64,000 nucleotides of DNA from Hymenolepis diminuta (GCA_900708905.1 CAADRB010000008.1:1247525-1311524); one strand, 5' to 3'; shown: positions 13,401-28,400, counted from the first letter of the stretch. Numbers and translations are program-made. The notes: generated from the sequence alone by a model not told the origin.

Positions 13401-16400
13401 GAAGGAAAATAAAAGCAATTTTATAGTTATTATCAGCTTTCCAGTTTCATTTTTCTATTTAATTTTTTTAATAAGTACTACTTGTTTCGCACTTAATTTT
13501 TTTAGATTTCCCTGTTAAATTATTATTGACGATGTAACAGCTAAAAAAATTTAATAAAATATGAAGTGAGGGAAGGAGGAGGTCAATATTAAGCGAGTAA
13601 CTAGGTGGGTACCTCACACATCGTCCTTTACTTGAATTCGAAAGCACTGAGTTCGTAATATTTCCAAATGGAGAGACTTAATGTTGTTTTACCGTAATAT
13701 TCAATATTCGGTATTTGACCCCTAGTTTCAGGAGTGGGATTATGCCCACTATCTTCGTAGTTTCTTGATAGGCTGATTCACTTTTGAAATTGGTATCTTT
13801 CTATGTGTATCTTTTTTTATTGAAAAATATTTCGTTATTTAACTGCCGAATTAGTTTATAGTCAATTTGAAAAATAATTTACAGTACTATTTGAACAATC
13901 TACCCTCTTTTTGCGATTTTAGGTAATGGTACTGTGGAGTTCAATGAATTTCTCCTAATGATGAATCGGTATTCAGAGAAAACAGCAAACTGCCCCGACG
14001 CAGAAATGTTAGAGGCCTTCAGGGTAAGTTCCATCAGGCTTTCCATGTCCTGAAGAATTGGTGATGCAATGTGTTACACTTTTCGGTCCGTTTATGCAAT
14101 AGTCAATTTAGAATTCAAACATTCTGCCATCTGTGTTTTTATCAACCGTTTGGCTAATAATGGGATTGACGTAATATAAATTTCCCACCAGCCAGATTCA
14201 GCGATACCATCTCTACTCAAGCTGCATATTGGAAAACGCTTTCCTAAGCAGGCTCGGGGCAAATTTTCAAGTACACATCAGGTCTTAAATAAATAGCATA
14301 TCTTCTGCTTTTCATCCATTCTATACACACAGATTAATTACTAAATTACCACCTTCAAAATGTAGAGTTGCAACTTAATAAATCTCTGTATATCGTTAAT
14401 AGAGATGTTTTTCCGTTTATTAGGATAATATTACTAAAAAGGCGTTGATCTTTCCAATTAACTTCCTGTAATTTTACAAATCTACAATTTTCGTCTTTTT
14501 AAGTAAAAGAATGAATGAAAATATGAAATTAATGAAAAAAAAAGAAAATAGAAATAATTAAAAGAATGGAACGAAAGCGAATATACGATTTCACGATAAT
14601 TTACAGGTCAATTTGTATTTTCTGGTTAATTTGTACCTACACTTGATTACAATTTACAATTGGCAGTAAATTGTTCATTATTAATTTTTCTGATGACTCC
14701 TTTAAGGTTTGTCTTCGATAACGATTCATATGTCTTTCCAATTTGGCTGAGAAAACATATTAGCGTGAAATTTCCCTTTATTCTACTGATGCCTCTGTGA
14801 AATCACACCTATTTTTGATCCAATATTTGGCTAAAGCGCCAATTTTATATATAAATATACATACTCTGGCCGAAAGTTTCCTGTTTTAGCCGAGATATGC
14901 CTCACTTCAAATACTTCTCTCCTCCTTTTGCTGAATGTTGATTTACTGGCAAAATGGTGAGACAGGATCTGTGAGTTAGACGATAAATCTTAATTGTCGC
15001 ATAACCTGCTAGAAAGGAGGGAGATAAAAGCTCTAGAGCTTGTTCGTAACATAACATTTTGGCCGACGGACGAATGCTCCTAAGGGCTAATGTACTTGAG
15101 GACTCACTTTGCTGATATTCATAGTGTATTAGTAAGTTAGTAATAGCTTTTCGGTTCTTTTTTCCTACATTAACTGATATCTAGCAATATTAAACGGGGA
15201 TGCGACTATTAAAATAAAGTACGTCGGATCCTGATCTTTGTATGACCACATTTCATGGATTGCGTTACGACCGGCAAAAGGCTATTGGTTGAAACCCCGA
15301 AAGTTGTCCAAACAGATTGCTTATTTGTGTATATTCTTTCATAATGGGATAGTTTTGATAAAATCATCTTGGCTATTGCCTTCTAGAACATTAAAAGAGA
15401 AGTGTATTAAAATGTATCCACTTCGAACATTGTGATCAGAAATTCACTCAGTAAACTATGGGACAAATTCTAATATTTGAACACTGGTAGATTAGGACAT
15501 GATGCAGTGAGTATTGTGGAGCCTCCTGATTAGTATCTCAAAATATGTCATCTATTATGTCGATCAAACTTAACCGGTGCGGTTGATCATACACTTTAGT
15601 TGAACAGAGGGGAAATATCCTGGAGTTGTTCTCATGAGAAATTCACATTCTACCATCCCTCTCCTTGATTGGAGTTAACCAGTGTGGTTGGTCATCCACG
15701 TCACTGGATGTGCATTATGCAGCATTGATCTCCGATTTGTCAGACTCGCATGTTGACCACTGCGTCAATGGTGTATACAAATAAAGTGAAACTCATTTGA
15801 ACCTCTAAATTTATTTTCGAATTTTACTTAGCCCCCTTCCTGTCACTTTTTCTTGAACTATTTTATCTTTCCCTGTGTTCAAATGCTTTTTCACATTAAG
15901 ATCTTGTAACAAATTTGTATTTCTGTAGTAGTTATTTCTACGATGTGCACGCCGACGTGTAGAACACAACTTCTCATTGTTGTAGCGAAAACCTCTTATA
16001 TTTGAAATAGAACTCTGTACGGTATAATGTAATTCATAATAGTTCACGCAGACAATTTAAGGATAATCATTATTTTCAACAATAATGGGAAGAAAACGAA
16101 AAGTTAATTATTAATTTCTTCAAGGGAAAATATTTAATAAATATTCATAGTTATATTTTCACCTTGACATCTCTCCTTTTTAAGCCGCGCCTTGCTAACA
16201 GAAATTCTTTGTGTTCGCTTGAAGTCCTTATGTCGGTTCCGTATTTCTTCTTTTCGACTTATTCCTTTTTAAGGGGCGTATTCTAGTGATTGATACAGCT
16301 TCGGTCTGCTTCTTCCCACTAGTATTTCCATTGGTGATTTCCCATAAAGTCTTGGATGAGCAGTTGTCCGTAAGTTATCGAGAATAGCTTTCTGCTTTCT

Positions 16401-19400
16401 TAGCATGGCTCACTTCTCTTTTACATTGGGTCTATTTTTTTCCTTTATTTTGGTTCGAGACGTTTGCTTCGAATGCCTGAAACAGAAAACTGCATTCGTC
16501 TTTGGTTTCGAAGAAAGATCTTCACTCTATCTTTCCAACAGTATTCACTTTTGATACTGGTTTCGGTTCAATCGCAATGCGTAGTTCAGGATGTTGCTTC
16601 CTGATAACTTATTACAACTGGATAGAGTATATAAATCTGTCCAATTCTATGTTTGAATTTGAATGATTTTGCTGACATAGGAACTCAACGTGACTTTGTA
16701 ATATGTTTTAGGTTCCACAAGTTTGGAGTTATAAGGTAATGACAGAGGTATCTGATATTGTTCAACCAATTTAGCCGTCTCTAACAGTTTGAACCCAATA
16801 TTCCTCAATTTCCTCCTCAAATTCAATTTCTTGACCCATCGTTTCAAAAACACTTGGTTTTTTATTCAAATGTGACTAAATTTAGATTTATCACCTCAAA
16901 ACGGTTAATGAGCGATAATCTTGGCTGATAGCCTTGAATTAACCTGACTTAATCCACTGGTGCGATCGGTAAAATTTTCATCAACATATTATTGAATCTT
17001 TTTTGGAACTTGGAACAACCTTATTTCCAAAGAGTCTGCAATCTTGAGCATGAGGTCAAGTTATTTGATTTATAGGATAATCTTGCATTTTAAGCCATTC
17101 AGGCGAATTTGTTTGACGTTTCCTTTCAGCTCCATTGAAAAGTACTCAAATTTATTTTAAGTTATCACTCTAGGTAATGCATGGATGTTTATGCAATACA
17201 TCTCAGATGCACTCTTACAAAACTGCACTTCAATGTTTTACATTCCCTATTTCTCCACAGATTTTTAAGTAGATGAAGTCTTTGAAGGAAGTTAGAGGGA
17301 AGGGAGGGAAATGCATACATCCGTTTAAGGTATTTTTGAATGATACGAGAAAAAAAGGCTTTCAGTCATTTCATGTTTTCTAAGCTATTAGTTATTTGTA
17401 TCTGAGAAATTCATTAGTTTTAATTATGAAATTGAATTATTTAGTTCAATTAATCAAAGATACGATGTTGACACGGAGTGGATTCATTTCCATCCAACGC
17501 ACGCACATGGGAAATGGAATTAAAAATTTGGGGAATTTCGATGAGAACATCAAGTACAAGTTTTTAATGGTGCCTCCCTTGCGATGATTGAAAGTATGCC
17601 TCTTAAGTAGAGCTAAACTTTGAATCTGAATTCTATGTTGCCGCTTCCATCGTTACAGTTACAGAGGCATGCTCCGATTGCGGGATCATGAACCCGGCAA
17701 CGTTACTGTTTAATACTTTGCGGTTTCTCTATCGAAGAACTAAACTGGGGAATTTTTTATTAACTACATTAATACAAAAATTTATCAATTTTTAGTTATG
17801 AGAAGCAATCACAATTGGTTAACGAAAAATCCAATAAATGATAAAATGGAATGGGTCAAAAAGATGCTAGAGCAATGTTAAGGAATCAGATGGTCTTGCC
17901 TCGATTGATCTTTGGATTTCACTTGCACCATATTCACTTATTGTTTATTTCACCTTCCAAAATTCAAATTTTTATGCTTTCTTTCTCGGATTGTAGTAAA
18001 TGCTTCTTTAGGATATCCAGTGCTCATTGACTGGTTTTTAATCATAATGGTCAGTCTTGTAACTTCAAATTTTTCCTCCAAAAGGTCGAAATGATTTTCA
18101 AGAAATTCATTTGCTGCTAGTTTTAAGTATTTTCATATCTGTTTTTGCAAAATTTATCTTTGATTTTGCCTAAGGGCTTTCTATTTTAATTAAATTATAT
18201 ATTCATGTTATTCAGACTAGAATTTGTGAATAAGTCACAAAATAAGGCTTCTTTCGGAGTCGTTCAGGTAAATCGGCGATAAGAAATCCTGCCATGCATA
18301 CTACACACTTTACCTCCATGAAATATTCACAATTCTCCCGCTACCTTTCAACCTTCAATCTACCTACTTTCTCTTTGCCAATTACACACGCATTTGTAAA
18401 ACATGCATGGATTCGCTTAACCCCTGTTTCGGTTTATTCCGCCCTCTCTTTTCTTGATCTCTGATTATTTACTTCTCGCTGTTGGCCTAACGTTTCTTCT
18501 CTTTATTTCAGCCTGATGATGAGAAAACGACAGTAAAAATGTTCACTGTTAGTTTTCCCGTTCATTCTCGTTAATATTTTACTTGTTAGTAATGTGGTAT
18601 GCTAGAACTGCCCATTGTACAGGTAAATATTTTGCTAATTTTAATCGCTGGTAACGGCAAACAAGTCCAATAAGGAGTATAAAACAGAATAAGAGGTCAA
18701 TAAGAAATAATCACTGAAGGCAAGCAATCGCCATTATTACTTTATTTTAATTCGGTTGCACCGAGTTTTCCATATCACAAATAAGGAAGAGCTCAATTTG
18801 TGATGTCCTAATGTTCAGTCATCATCATTTGATTCCCACTGGATGAGTGTCGTGAAACTCCTCGTTTCATAAGTGAGATTATATCCACAATATTCAGAGA
18901 TTATTGACCGGTTTATTTGAGCCCGTGGTTAGTTATGCCACCACGATTTACTAGTACTTCTTTTTCTGCCAAGGGCAGGTAAATGATATACTTAAAATAA
19001 CTGAACCTGTAAATAATCTACTTGTTAATAATATATTAATAATCCTTTGTCTTTTGAGCAGGAGGCAAGAATAGAAAGAAATAGGAGCACGCTTTTAAAC
19101 GAAGAAGCAGAGAAGGGGAGTTGTTTAAAAATTGATTAAAAAATGTCCTTCCCTGACTCTTTGAACATTCTTCAATGCATTTCGCGAGAGAATGGGAGCC
19201 AAAATTGGTGGCAAGAGAGAGGGTAAGAAGAAGAGAAAGGGGAGAATTCGTAATCCACGACGCCAATTTTTTCAAAGTAGTGGGGTAAAGAGAATGAAGA
19301 GATGAGAGAAAGGGGAGGGACACTACATCTTTAACTTAGTTTTCTGATAAATTTGCTTCAATAAGAAATTAGGAATTTGATGCAAAAATAACTTATGGGG

Positions 19401-22400
19401 AGTATTTTAAATTAATTATCTTCCGTAGAAATTTCAATTTTATTCAGAAAAGCAAACGATAGAAAGTATTTGTGTCTAACCTTTCCGTAACTTGACAAAT
19501 AAGCATTCAATTTAATGATGCTCGTATCTTCTGTTACCACTCGATAAAATATTAATGGACACTTTTGGTTATCGATCTATGCAATACTCATCAAAAGAAA
19601 GTGATTTTTCAATATTTTTCTGAGAAAGGGAAGAACCTTTTGATATTTCTTTCTGGCACTTGGTCTCCTTTCTGCTGTTTACTGTAAATCTCTGGATTTT
19701 CCATTTATCTCCTATTTTTCACTCTATGAAATAAGAAGAAAGGAAAATTATGGAAGTCTTTCGTCAGTGTTACTTAACTTTCCGGTTTATGTAGAAATTT
19801 TATTTATTTTCTGTGCTGATGACGAAGCTGTCAACAAATAGGTTCAAAATGTCAGGGATAAGGGATTTAACTCTCATTAGTTCGAATCTAGTGAGGGGAA
19901 TGGCAATTCATACTCCCTAATACTGACCATGAGATTGTGCTAGAATATAAGTTTCTGATCAGAAAGGCTCCAGAATGCTACTGCTCTAAATAAATTTTAT
20001 GTTTGAATATGCTTACTTTCTATGGACTAGGGAACTATAAAGGCTTTTATAAGATTACTTCTTTTTATTATCGACACCAAGTTTACATAAAGGTTTTTGA
20101 TCCTTCTATAAATTTAACAAATTGTTTTAAATGATAACAGTCTTTACACCTAGATAACTTGATATTATAATCTAGTTTATCGTGTTTTGGGGTGTTTGGT
20201 TTTATTTTAACCGTCCGTTTCTTGTTATTGTATTTTTTGTCTTTAGAATTGTTTCATTACATTTTCCTTCAAGAGAAGTTTATTTATTCGTTGTGGTTCT
20301 TCTATCAGCATCTTGGAAAGATTAATGGTGGAAACTGAATCATTTTTTTAATTCTAAGGGCAGATAACTTGTGAAGGTTAATAGCCTTAGGAAAGTTTTC
20401 TTTTTATTCCTTATTCCTTAATTCCTGGGAAAGTAGCGTTTTTGCTTACATATGTGATATCATCTTCCACGGCCGGAAATTAGTTCATGCCACGTCATTC
20501 CCTATTTTTGTTATTCTTCTTCTTCAAAGCAGTATGTTAATGAAATTGCAAGGGACTGAATGGTTTTGCAGCGATACCTATAAGGGAATTGGGTCTTCGA
20601 AATACGGTGCCTTTTTTCCTTTTAAAATTTGAAGGCAACTACTTGTTCTAAACTATCAAGCGGATTGTTGTGAATAGATGGAGAAATTACTTACTCATCT
20701 ACACTATTTTAAGTTTTTCTATCCTATTCGTCGTTCACTCCTGTGCTTTTTCTATTTATTAACCAAAAATAACTCTTTTTGTGCTCCCTTGCCATTATTT
20801 ATGCATCATTCTCTGGTCTATATTGAGGTACGTTGAATTATAGAAGTCAAGTGGGCGATTTCATAGTGATATAGTCTATTCACAATCTGTCTCTTCTGTT
20901 TAGGAATTCTGCTAATTTTTGGACAGAAATTGACTATTAACTACAAAGCCAATGTAGGAAATTGTTTTCCATCACGCATTTTGAATCGAAAGAAACAGCA
21001 TCAAGGAGACCCCCTGGTGACTAATTAGATTTTTATTAACTCCATTAATTATTTAGTCTTAACCAGTGCAGTTGGCCACTTGACTCACTGAGTTTGTAAC
21101 TATTAACCGTCGATTTTCCAAACAAACATATTAACAGCTGCGCTATCAACGTGCAAAAATGATGTCAATGTTGAGATAATACGTTTACAGGCTAGTTTTC
21201 GTCATTTTTATTCTGAAATTGTACTTTTCTGACTGAGGTTCAGGACGAGTTTTTCATATCCCTGTTGATTTTTCACAAAAATTTTATTTTCCTCTCTTAA
21301 TCATTATTTGGTGTATTTTAATAAGTATGAACATGGATGGTACTTTGCAACCGGCATTTATTGCCATTATTCAGTTCTATTTTCAGTTATTATTAGGACT
21401 TACTTATCAAAGTATTGGTAAAGCATATATTCAAAAGGATATTTTCAATTCATTTCCTGTTCATTGCATAAATTTTAATTTAAATTTACATCCACGATTG
21501 TTTCATATGCTTTCGTATAAGCCTTCCGCTTTACAAAAGAGAGTTTATGTTTGTGGAACCAAAGGAAACCATTATAAATACAGATGATTCGTGATGGATG
21601 CTTAAAAAAACTGAGATTTTCCCTTTTTATGACCACAATGAAATATTTATAACAACGAATGAAATAAAATACAGCGGATTAAATAAAACACAGACTTTAA
21701 TATAGTTTCAAAACTAACAGGTATTAATCACCGCCTATTCTAACAGATTCTGTTATTCCTTAAGTTTAAGACACTTTCTGTGGTTAAAAGGTGCATTTTC
21801 TGTAATTTCGTGAAAAAATACTAATGAATTTAAGTAAAACATCTTGACAGGAACAGCATTTTGAGACAAAACATCATTCAGATCCTGTTTGTTATTAATC
21901 ACTTTTCCTTTATGTGGAAATATATTCGTTTCACATAGCTGAAAATAATTCTCCGATCTTTGTAACGGTCATAAAAATATTAAACGTTGTCTATCCATGT
22001 TTTGAATCGCATTTGTATCTCTATTCATCCGCTCTAAGATAGACTTTTAGTTATAATTTCAAAATTTTCTTGAAAAAGTGTATTTTTTATAAATGCCTTC
22101 TGTTATACTTCTTTAGAATGTAGCACATGATTCAAGATTGAGGGAAAGCAGCGCTTTTGAGTAGTTGGTTTTATCTTCTAATCGCTAATTTTTTTCTTAC
22201 TTAATGCGAGATAGAAGTCATTTGGGGAGAATGGTCACTGAAGTTGGAATGTTTTACTGTTTATTGGTGTGGTCTATTCAAATGCCTTAACTCTACTTCC
22301 TAATGACTTTAAAATGGACAAGAAGGTAAGAGGGGGAGAGATTGAGGAGATAATTCACTTACTCGTTCTTTTCTGCTAAACGGTCTCATCCTCTCGCAAT

Positions 22401-25400
22401 CTTTTTTCTCTGCTCCGGAGTGATTTCTTCTCATACTAGCATCTGTCAGCTATCGCGATTGGTTACGCGAGAGTTTAATTTGATTGTTGCCTTATCGTTT
22501 TGAGTAATGCTCGAAATAAGGGTGTTTTTGCCTACTTTAGAACTTAAGAACTATTGATCAACGTATGGGTTTTGTTACGTTTTTATTTTAAAGTAGGAGG
22601 TATGATTTTATTTAAGAGGTCATCTTATGGACAAGGCAATGTGATGTAAAAATGCATAAGAGTCTATACGAGTATAATATATAGCAAGATAGAACCGGGA
22701 GAAACAAGGGCTACAAAGATTAGGGAAATCGACCATCTTGCCACAAAGGCCACTACCTTCGCATAAATACCTTTGAGGACTATCCTAAATATGCGTTCTA
22801 CAAACTTTTAGACTTCCATTTTTATTAAATTAAAATGATCAGAGAAGTTATTTAAAAGAGTAGATATATCACTATTAGTATTTCATACATATTGTATTTC
22901 ATTTCATATTGAAGATGTTGTCATTTGTGCTATTTAGTCCTGAAAACCTTCTTCGCTTGATGTATTTGAAAGTGTTAAATTCTCTTGTTCTTAATATTGA
23001 AAATTGTATGATCAGTACAATTAGCAGATTCGCATGTTGATTAATGCGCTACCGACGCAACTTTTACTGTGAAAAACATTCCATTACTTCTGTATCAATT
23101 TTTTCAATTCATAACTGAAAGGCGTGTGCCAAACTTTGTACAATATATTTCAATTTTCTTTCCTTACTATTAGCTGATTCTTACAGTTACATATTAGTAC
23201 TATATACAAAACCCTCGAAGACTTCAGTAAGAGCACGTCTGGTCTAGTTAATACAATGTTATATTGTGTCTGTTACAAATGATTAGATAGACAAACTTGA
23301 AATATTTGAGAACAGGGGGTGGTCATTCATGCTCAAGTTCCCGTGTTTTAAAGGGAGTTTATCATGTGGCCCGACACTGAAAGACCGGATACCATACTTG
23401 CCTATTCTATTTTGTATACATATTTACTTAAATTTTGTGAAAGCAATGTGTAGCCTCTTTTTTTAATTCTATTTGTTTCCTTTTTCCCACATAGGGAAAA
23501 CTAACCAAAATTATATATTTCATACATATACTATTCAGATAGTTAATTGTAGGGTTAGAGTCTTCATGTTCTTCTTTAAAACCCCATGCTTATTAATTAA
23601 TGAAATCATTTTAAGCAAATTTAAAAACGATTTAAAGATTAAAATATATCTCTTTTCCGCACTACCTCTGTTTTAATTCTCCCTTGAGCACAAAATGATA
23701 ATTGCGTTTGCATTAACAGTAACATGTTTATTGAATGTTTGGAATAAAACTTTGTATCGTGGGAAGAAGATAGGAGCATTGATCCTTACATTTCTTATTA
23801 GCATGTGTTGTTTTCCCAACCTCTTACTACTGGCAGGTGTTCTCTTTCCATATCGGAACTAAACTTAAGATAACCAAACCGAATTTTTTAATTATTTCAC
23901 TGTTTTCTTATTTTGACATTATTCTCACAAAAGCCATCGGTGTTTTATTAGCTTATGTTAAAATTATGTACAAGCAATTTTAAGGATTTTTTACGGTTTA
24001 CTATGGAACGCCTGAGACATCGTTGTTTTCAGTTTATGTTGTAAAACAGATCCTGAAACAAAACGATTCTGTTAATTTATTGGAATTATTGAAATGGTTG
24101 ACGTATATCTCAATAAAGTTGTTAATACTATCTGCTTCTTAATCGCTCAGTTGTTTCCTTGTCTATTTTTTACCAATGTCATACTTCATACCTTTAATCT
24201 TCTCAAGTAACAAAGACAAATAAAGTTTTGGATAGGGAACACATTTATTAATCTACAGTAAACGTAATTGTTTTTATTTTTGCAAAGAGCTTGTAGAGCT
24301 CGCTAGTTATCACCGTGGTAAGGTCGTAGTGTTTTGCCGCGCTTTCTAATAAAGTATAAATCATGTTTATTTATGAATATTATAAATCTCCCTCGTCCGT
24401 GTACTATCTGCAAACAAAAACTTATTTTCCTAAAGAACATGCTTTTGAACGATTGTCGATTGTAAATTTTGCATCTAATCTGAACAAATAACTTCGAGTT
24501 TGCTGATTTAGATTCTTTCTGTGATAGTTTTGGCAAATGATGATCTTGTTCTTAAATCGTTGTCTTTTATTATTTCCCATGGCACAATAATATGCTTTTA
24601 CAATGTAGAAGGGGATCAACAATGAACAGATAATTAAGTCAGGATATCACGTACCTTAATTATCGAAACATTGATAGCACTAAGTTGTTCATATTTTCGT
24701 TCAATTTTCATTATTTCATTTTCATTATTCATTCCAGAAACATGGGTGTGGTAATGTCCGCTACATTCACAGCTCGTTGATCAGCTGGTATATGTCTGTG
24801 GTTTCTCATGTCACCTCGATTTATTTTAATATTTTATAGGCAAGAGCAAGTAGATGAGTCTACCAGCACAACTCCTTACAGTTCACCCTAGGTGGACTTT
24901 TAAAATCGTTCCAAAAGTTTCATTACCTGTTACTTTAACTATTTCCTGCAGGTTTTCGACCACAACAACGACTCATACATTGATCATGACGAGATCAAGA
25001 GCACAATGCACTTCCTGGGTGAAACCGTCACAGACGACGACGTTCGGGCTATGATCAAAGAAGCTGATGCTGACCACGATGGCTTGGTCGATTTTGAAGG
25101 TACGTCAAAGTAATTTTTTCCCTAATTTTTCTCTAAATAATGTAGCCTAACTCCTCACTGACATCGAAAGAATAGTTTGAATGTAGCTCGAAGGTCTCCA
25201 TATTTTATTTTTTAATTTGTTTCGGGTGATACGCGAATGTGTTCTTGGAGCATTAATTAGCATTCGTCCCCGCTAAATAATAATTGATTGTTAGAGGTGG
25301 TCATCTGTAATTTTGTTCGTCTAAGTAACTACACACTGCTTATTTTTTGTCGCACAAAGTTGACATGATGTTAATTAACGCCCATATTCCTGATAGAAGC

Positions 25401-28400
25401 CGACAAAATAAAACCCAAGGCTAAAGTGTTTTTGTTGTGTCTCGATATGAATAATTACTGTGGTTGTTTCGAAGTCGCTCATCATTACGCAGAGCACTTC
25501 ACTCCTGGCAGCTTGATCGTCTTTTAGGCCATGAATTATTTATCGGTCTGGTAGTGTTTTAGCCTCCAAATATCAATAACATAAACACCACTTGTAATCA
25601 TTCATTTATATTTTTTGTTTAGGTAATAAAGCATCTTCGAGGACCTCCACTTCTGTCTTAGTCTCTCCGGATGTGATTTAATTGTAGCCTCTCGATACCT
25701 AGTGTGTAGATAGATCATAGCGACAAAAACTAGACATTCAAACATTACAACACTGCAGAAGTGTCTAAGCTTACATAATTCCGGTTTACTTAACGACTGA
25801 TTTAATAATTAACACTTTTATATTGATAAATTTAGCGGTGGTAGTGTATAAGCGTCTTATCGCTGAGATTTCAGCAAGTCGTACCTAATTTTAATGTCGG
25901 TGTCTGGAAGACACTTTCCTTCACAAATGACGAGGCAGATATCAAAATTGATGCTTTTCGGTTTTCATTCATAAATGGTTATGACTAATCCAGATAACGA
26001 ATATTCATCAAAATTAGTTGTAGTCGCTACTCTGATCTGTGCAAATTTAGAATTCTTTTCCTTTACCCGAGCCGAGCATTTTTAACAACTTTCCTTAATG
26101 AGCATGGGAGTCATTTTTTCCCACTCATTAGGAGCTTGGAAACTCTTCTAATCGTTTGATTTTAATTTCACAATCTACTTCTGTGTACGTCATTGAACAG
26201 AATTTTACGATTATTGTCCCACTCTCCCCTTCATCTCTTTCCCTCTGCGCTGCCAAATAATTCATTTCAAATGGGCTTTTGAATGCTACTTTGGCGCCTA
26301 CAAATTAAGTTCTGCCCATCGGGCTGTGAAAAAATAAAATATTTTATTTGATAAATTTTTGGTGAAAATCCACACACCCAAAGTGTTTGTTAGGTAACAA
26401 CCTCTATTTACTTTCAATTCCCTAGTTCTACGAATGGTAGTATTCGACATTAATTGTTAATGAAGGTTACATCTAAGGTAGACTATTGGTGCTCTACGTG
26501 TTCTTATTGCGCTTTCACGAATGATCGGCTGTCTCTATTATTATCCTATTTTGTTTCTGTCTGCTTGTTTCTCTCGTAACTAGATATGCTAGCCAAATCG
26601 TCAAGGCTATTTGTGAGTTCATAAAAAGAGGCAAAAATTTGTGCAATAACAATAAATAATGATGGATATTTCTTTGCGCTTATTTTCTACATCGTTATTG
26701 ATTAAATTACTATCCCATTTCACTTTTTGGGTTAATAAGTTACAGAGATATATTAAAATTGTAGTCTAGGAAAAGCACTTAAATTCTGGGAATAGTGAAA
26801 GAATTTATTATGCAATGAAACGATGGATGAGGTCAAGAAGAGGCAGATTATGTAATTAGAACATCAAGAAGGCCGCTGTGTAGTATTCTAATGTTCAAAT
26901 TAAATTATTTGACCCTCAGTTTCCCCGTGAAGCAATGTGAACGATATTCGGAGGTTGTTCACGGTTTGATTTGACTCCATGGTTGGTCGTCTCATCTTCG
27001 ACCATCATCATGAACAAGTAGACGAGACTAACACTATTTTTTATAAAACGGAACTTATTAGGATTCAGTTAATATGAAATTTTATTAAAAATGCAATTTT
27101 AGCTATTTGTATATTTATTATATTGTAAAATAAAGTTGTTTTTATTATGGCAAAATAGTTGAACTGGAGTAATAGTCATATTATTTGAATAAAGATATAA
27201 ATTAAGATTAAGATTCACAATGTCAAGAGTTCTGTTCATTGGATTTATTCTATTTTAAATGTATAATTTGTTAGCTGATTGGTAGTTTACTGCCTTTTGT
27301 TATATAATTCCTATATCTTAATTTGTCCCCTGTACTCTTGAGTAAATTCATAAATTCAGTGCATATTGATTTGAACGGTTTGATTATTTAATTTCGTTAT
27401 ATGTTTATTTTTTTCAATTATCACCCCGTTCTCTGCAGTGCAAGTTTAAGGTTTGGTTGTTGTGGCCTTAAAGGGTTCATAGTTCGGTCAGAAGGGATAA
27501 TATGAAAAGATATAAAGTTTCAGGTCGCCGTTAATTGGGGGAACTAGAGACAGCGCGTAAGTAATTTAGTCTCGGTATACCACTTGCAGACACACGATCG
27601 TTTTACTGGAGTGTTTGAAGTCACATCAGGAAATCAAGCGCTCACAAGAGAATCATCTAAATGGTTGATTTTCACTATGAGATTGGGGATTTGTACTGTT
27701 TAAGATGCAATGGTTTACTTAGTTCCTGACTTAACTCATCAAATTCAAGTTATATTTTCCTTCATATACTCACATTTGGTAAAAGTATGTAAACATTACA
27801 TTTGATACAATATGAAATCTTACATCTTAAATCCCTTCTGATGAAAACGGATAGTTGCACCACTCCCATTTTCATTATTAGCTTGATATAAGCTGTAATT
27901 TATATATTTAATACCAGCTTTTTTTCACCCTATCGGAGCTTAATAAGCAGTGTTCTCTATAAGTGTACATTTTCTGATTTTTATTCCCATATTTTATTAT
28001 TTAATCTAATTTTTGAGATCAAATGCTGGGATATTCATAGATGCAACTTCTTCGATTGGAGAGTAGTAATTTTTATAATTATTTTTATTTTTAGATGATG
28101 TGTGAGCCTATGTCTATTTCAATTAATCCCATAATCCCTCATCTACGAATGAATTCCTTTTGTATTAGAAAGAGAAAATGAAACTACTAGCGATTTTAAG
28201 CAAAGCATTTCATGCAGTATTGAGATCTAAAAATAATACAGTCAACATTATTCCCATCTCACTTCTCATTTTCTTTGTCTCCACTAAATCGGTCTAAATA
28301 TATCTCTATGCCCACTTATTATATTCGGGGATTAATTGTCTCCTATGCTCAGTGTACTATTACTATTTATAATCCGTTTACTAGTTTTTTCCGACTTTCT

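Larger units (their letters stand above)
6923..13922 (+). other. Intron 2 of the calmodulin-like gene (7000 nt)
   Basis: A phase 1 GT-AG intron between two clear EF-hand exons. It contains a family A SINE-like copy (7745-7935), a family C copy (9700-9885), a purine-rich tract (11175-11210) and a weak family B copy (13640-13795). Nothing coding is visible in the rest. Confidence 0.9.
14024..24951 (+). other. Intron 3 of the calmodulin-like gene (10928 nt)
   Basis: A phase 0 GT-AG intron. It holds a SINE body fragment (14185-14275), family A copies (15575-15785, 21040-21175, 22985-23055), a Gypsy integrase scrap (16269-16409), a family C copy (17870-18105), and family B copies (18785-18985, 24635-24900). 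The last copy ends about 50 bases before exon 4. A purine-rich segment lies at 19195-19320. Confidence 0.92.

Noticed and set aside
19036..19323. A 95-codon minus-strand frame rich in Leu and Ser
   Set aside because: Its composition follows from the purine-rich plus strand. No domain is visible, and it sits in intron 3.
21327..21587. An 86-codon plus-strand frame in intron 3
   Set aside because: Hydrophobic and Phe-rich without motif or splice context. Length is within chance expectation for AT-rich DNA.
24854..25054. A 66-codon plus-strand frame overlapping exon 4
   Set aside because: It is in a different frame from the clear EF-hand translation and has no motif.
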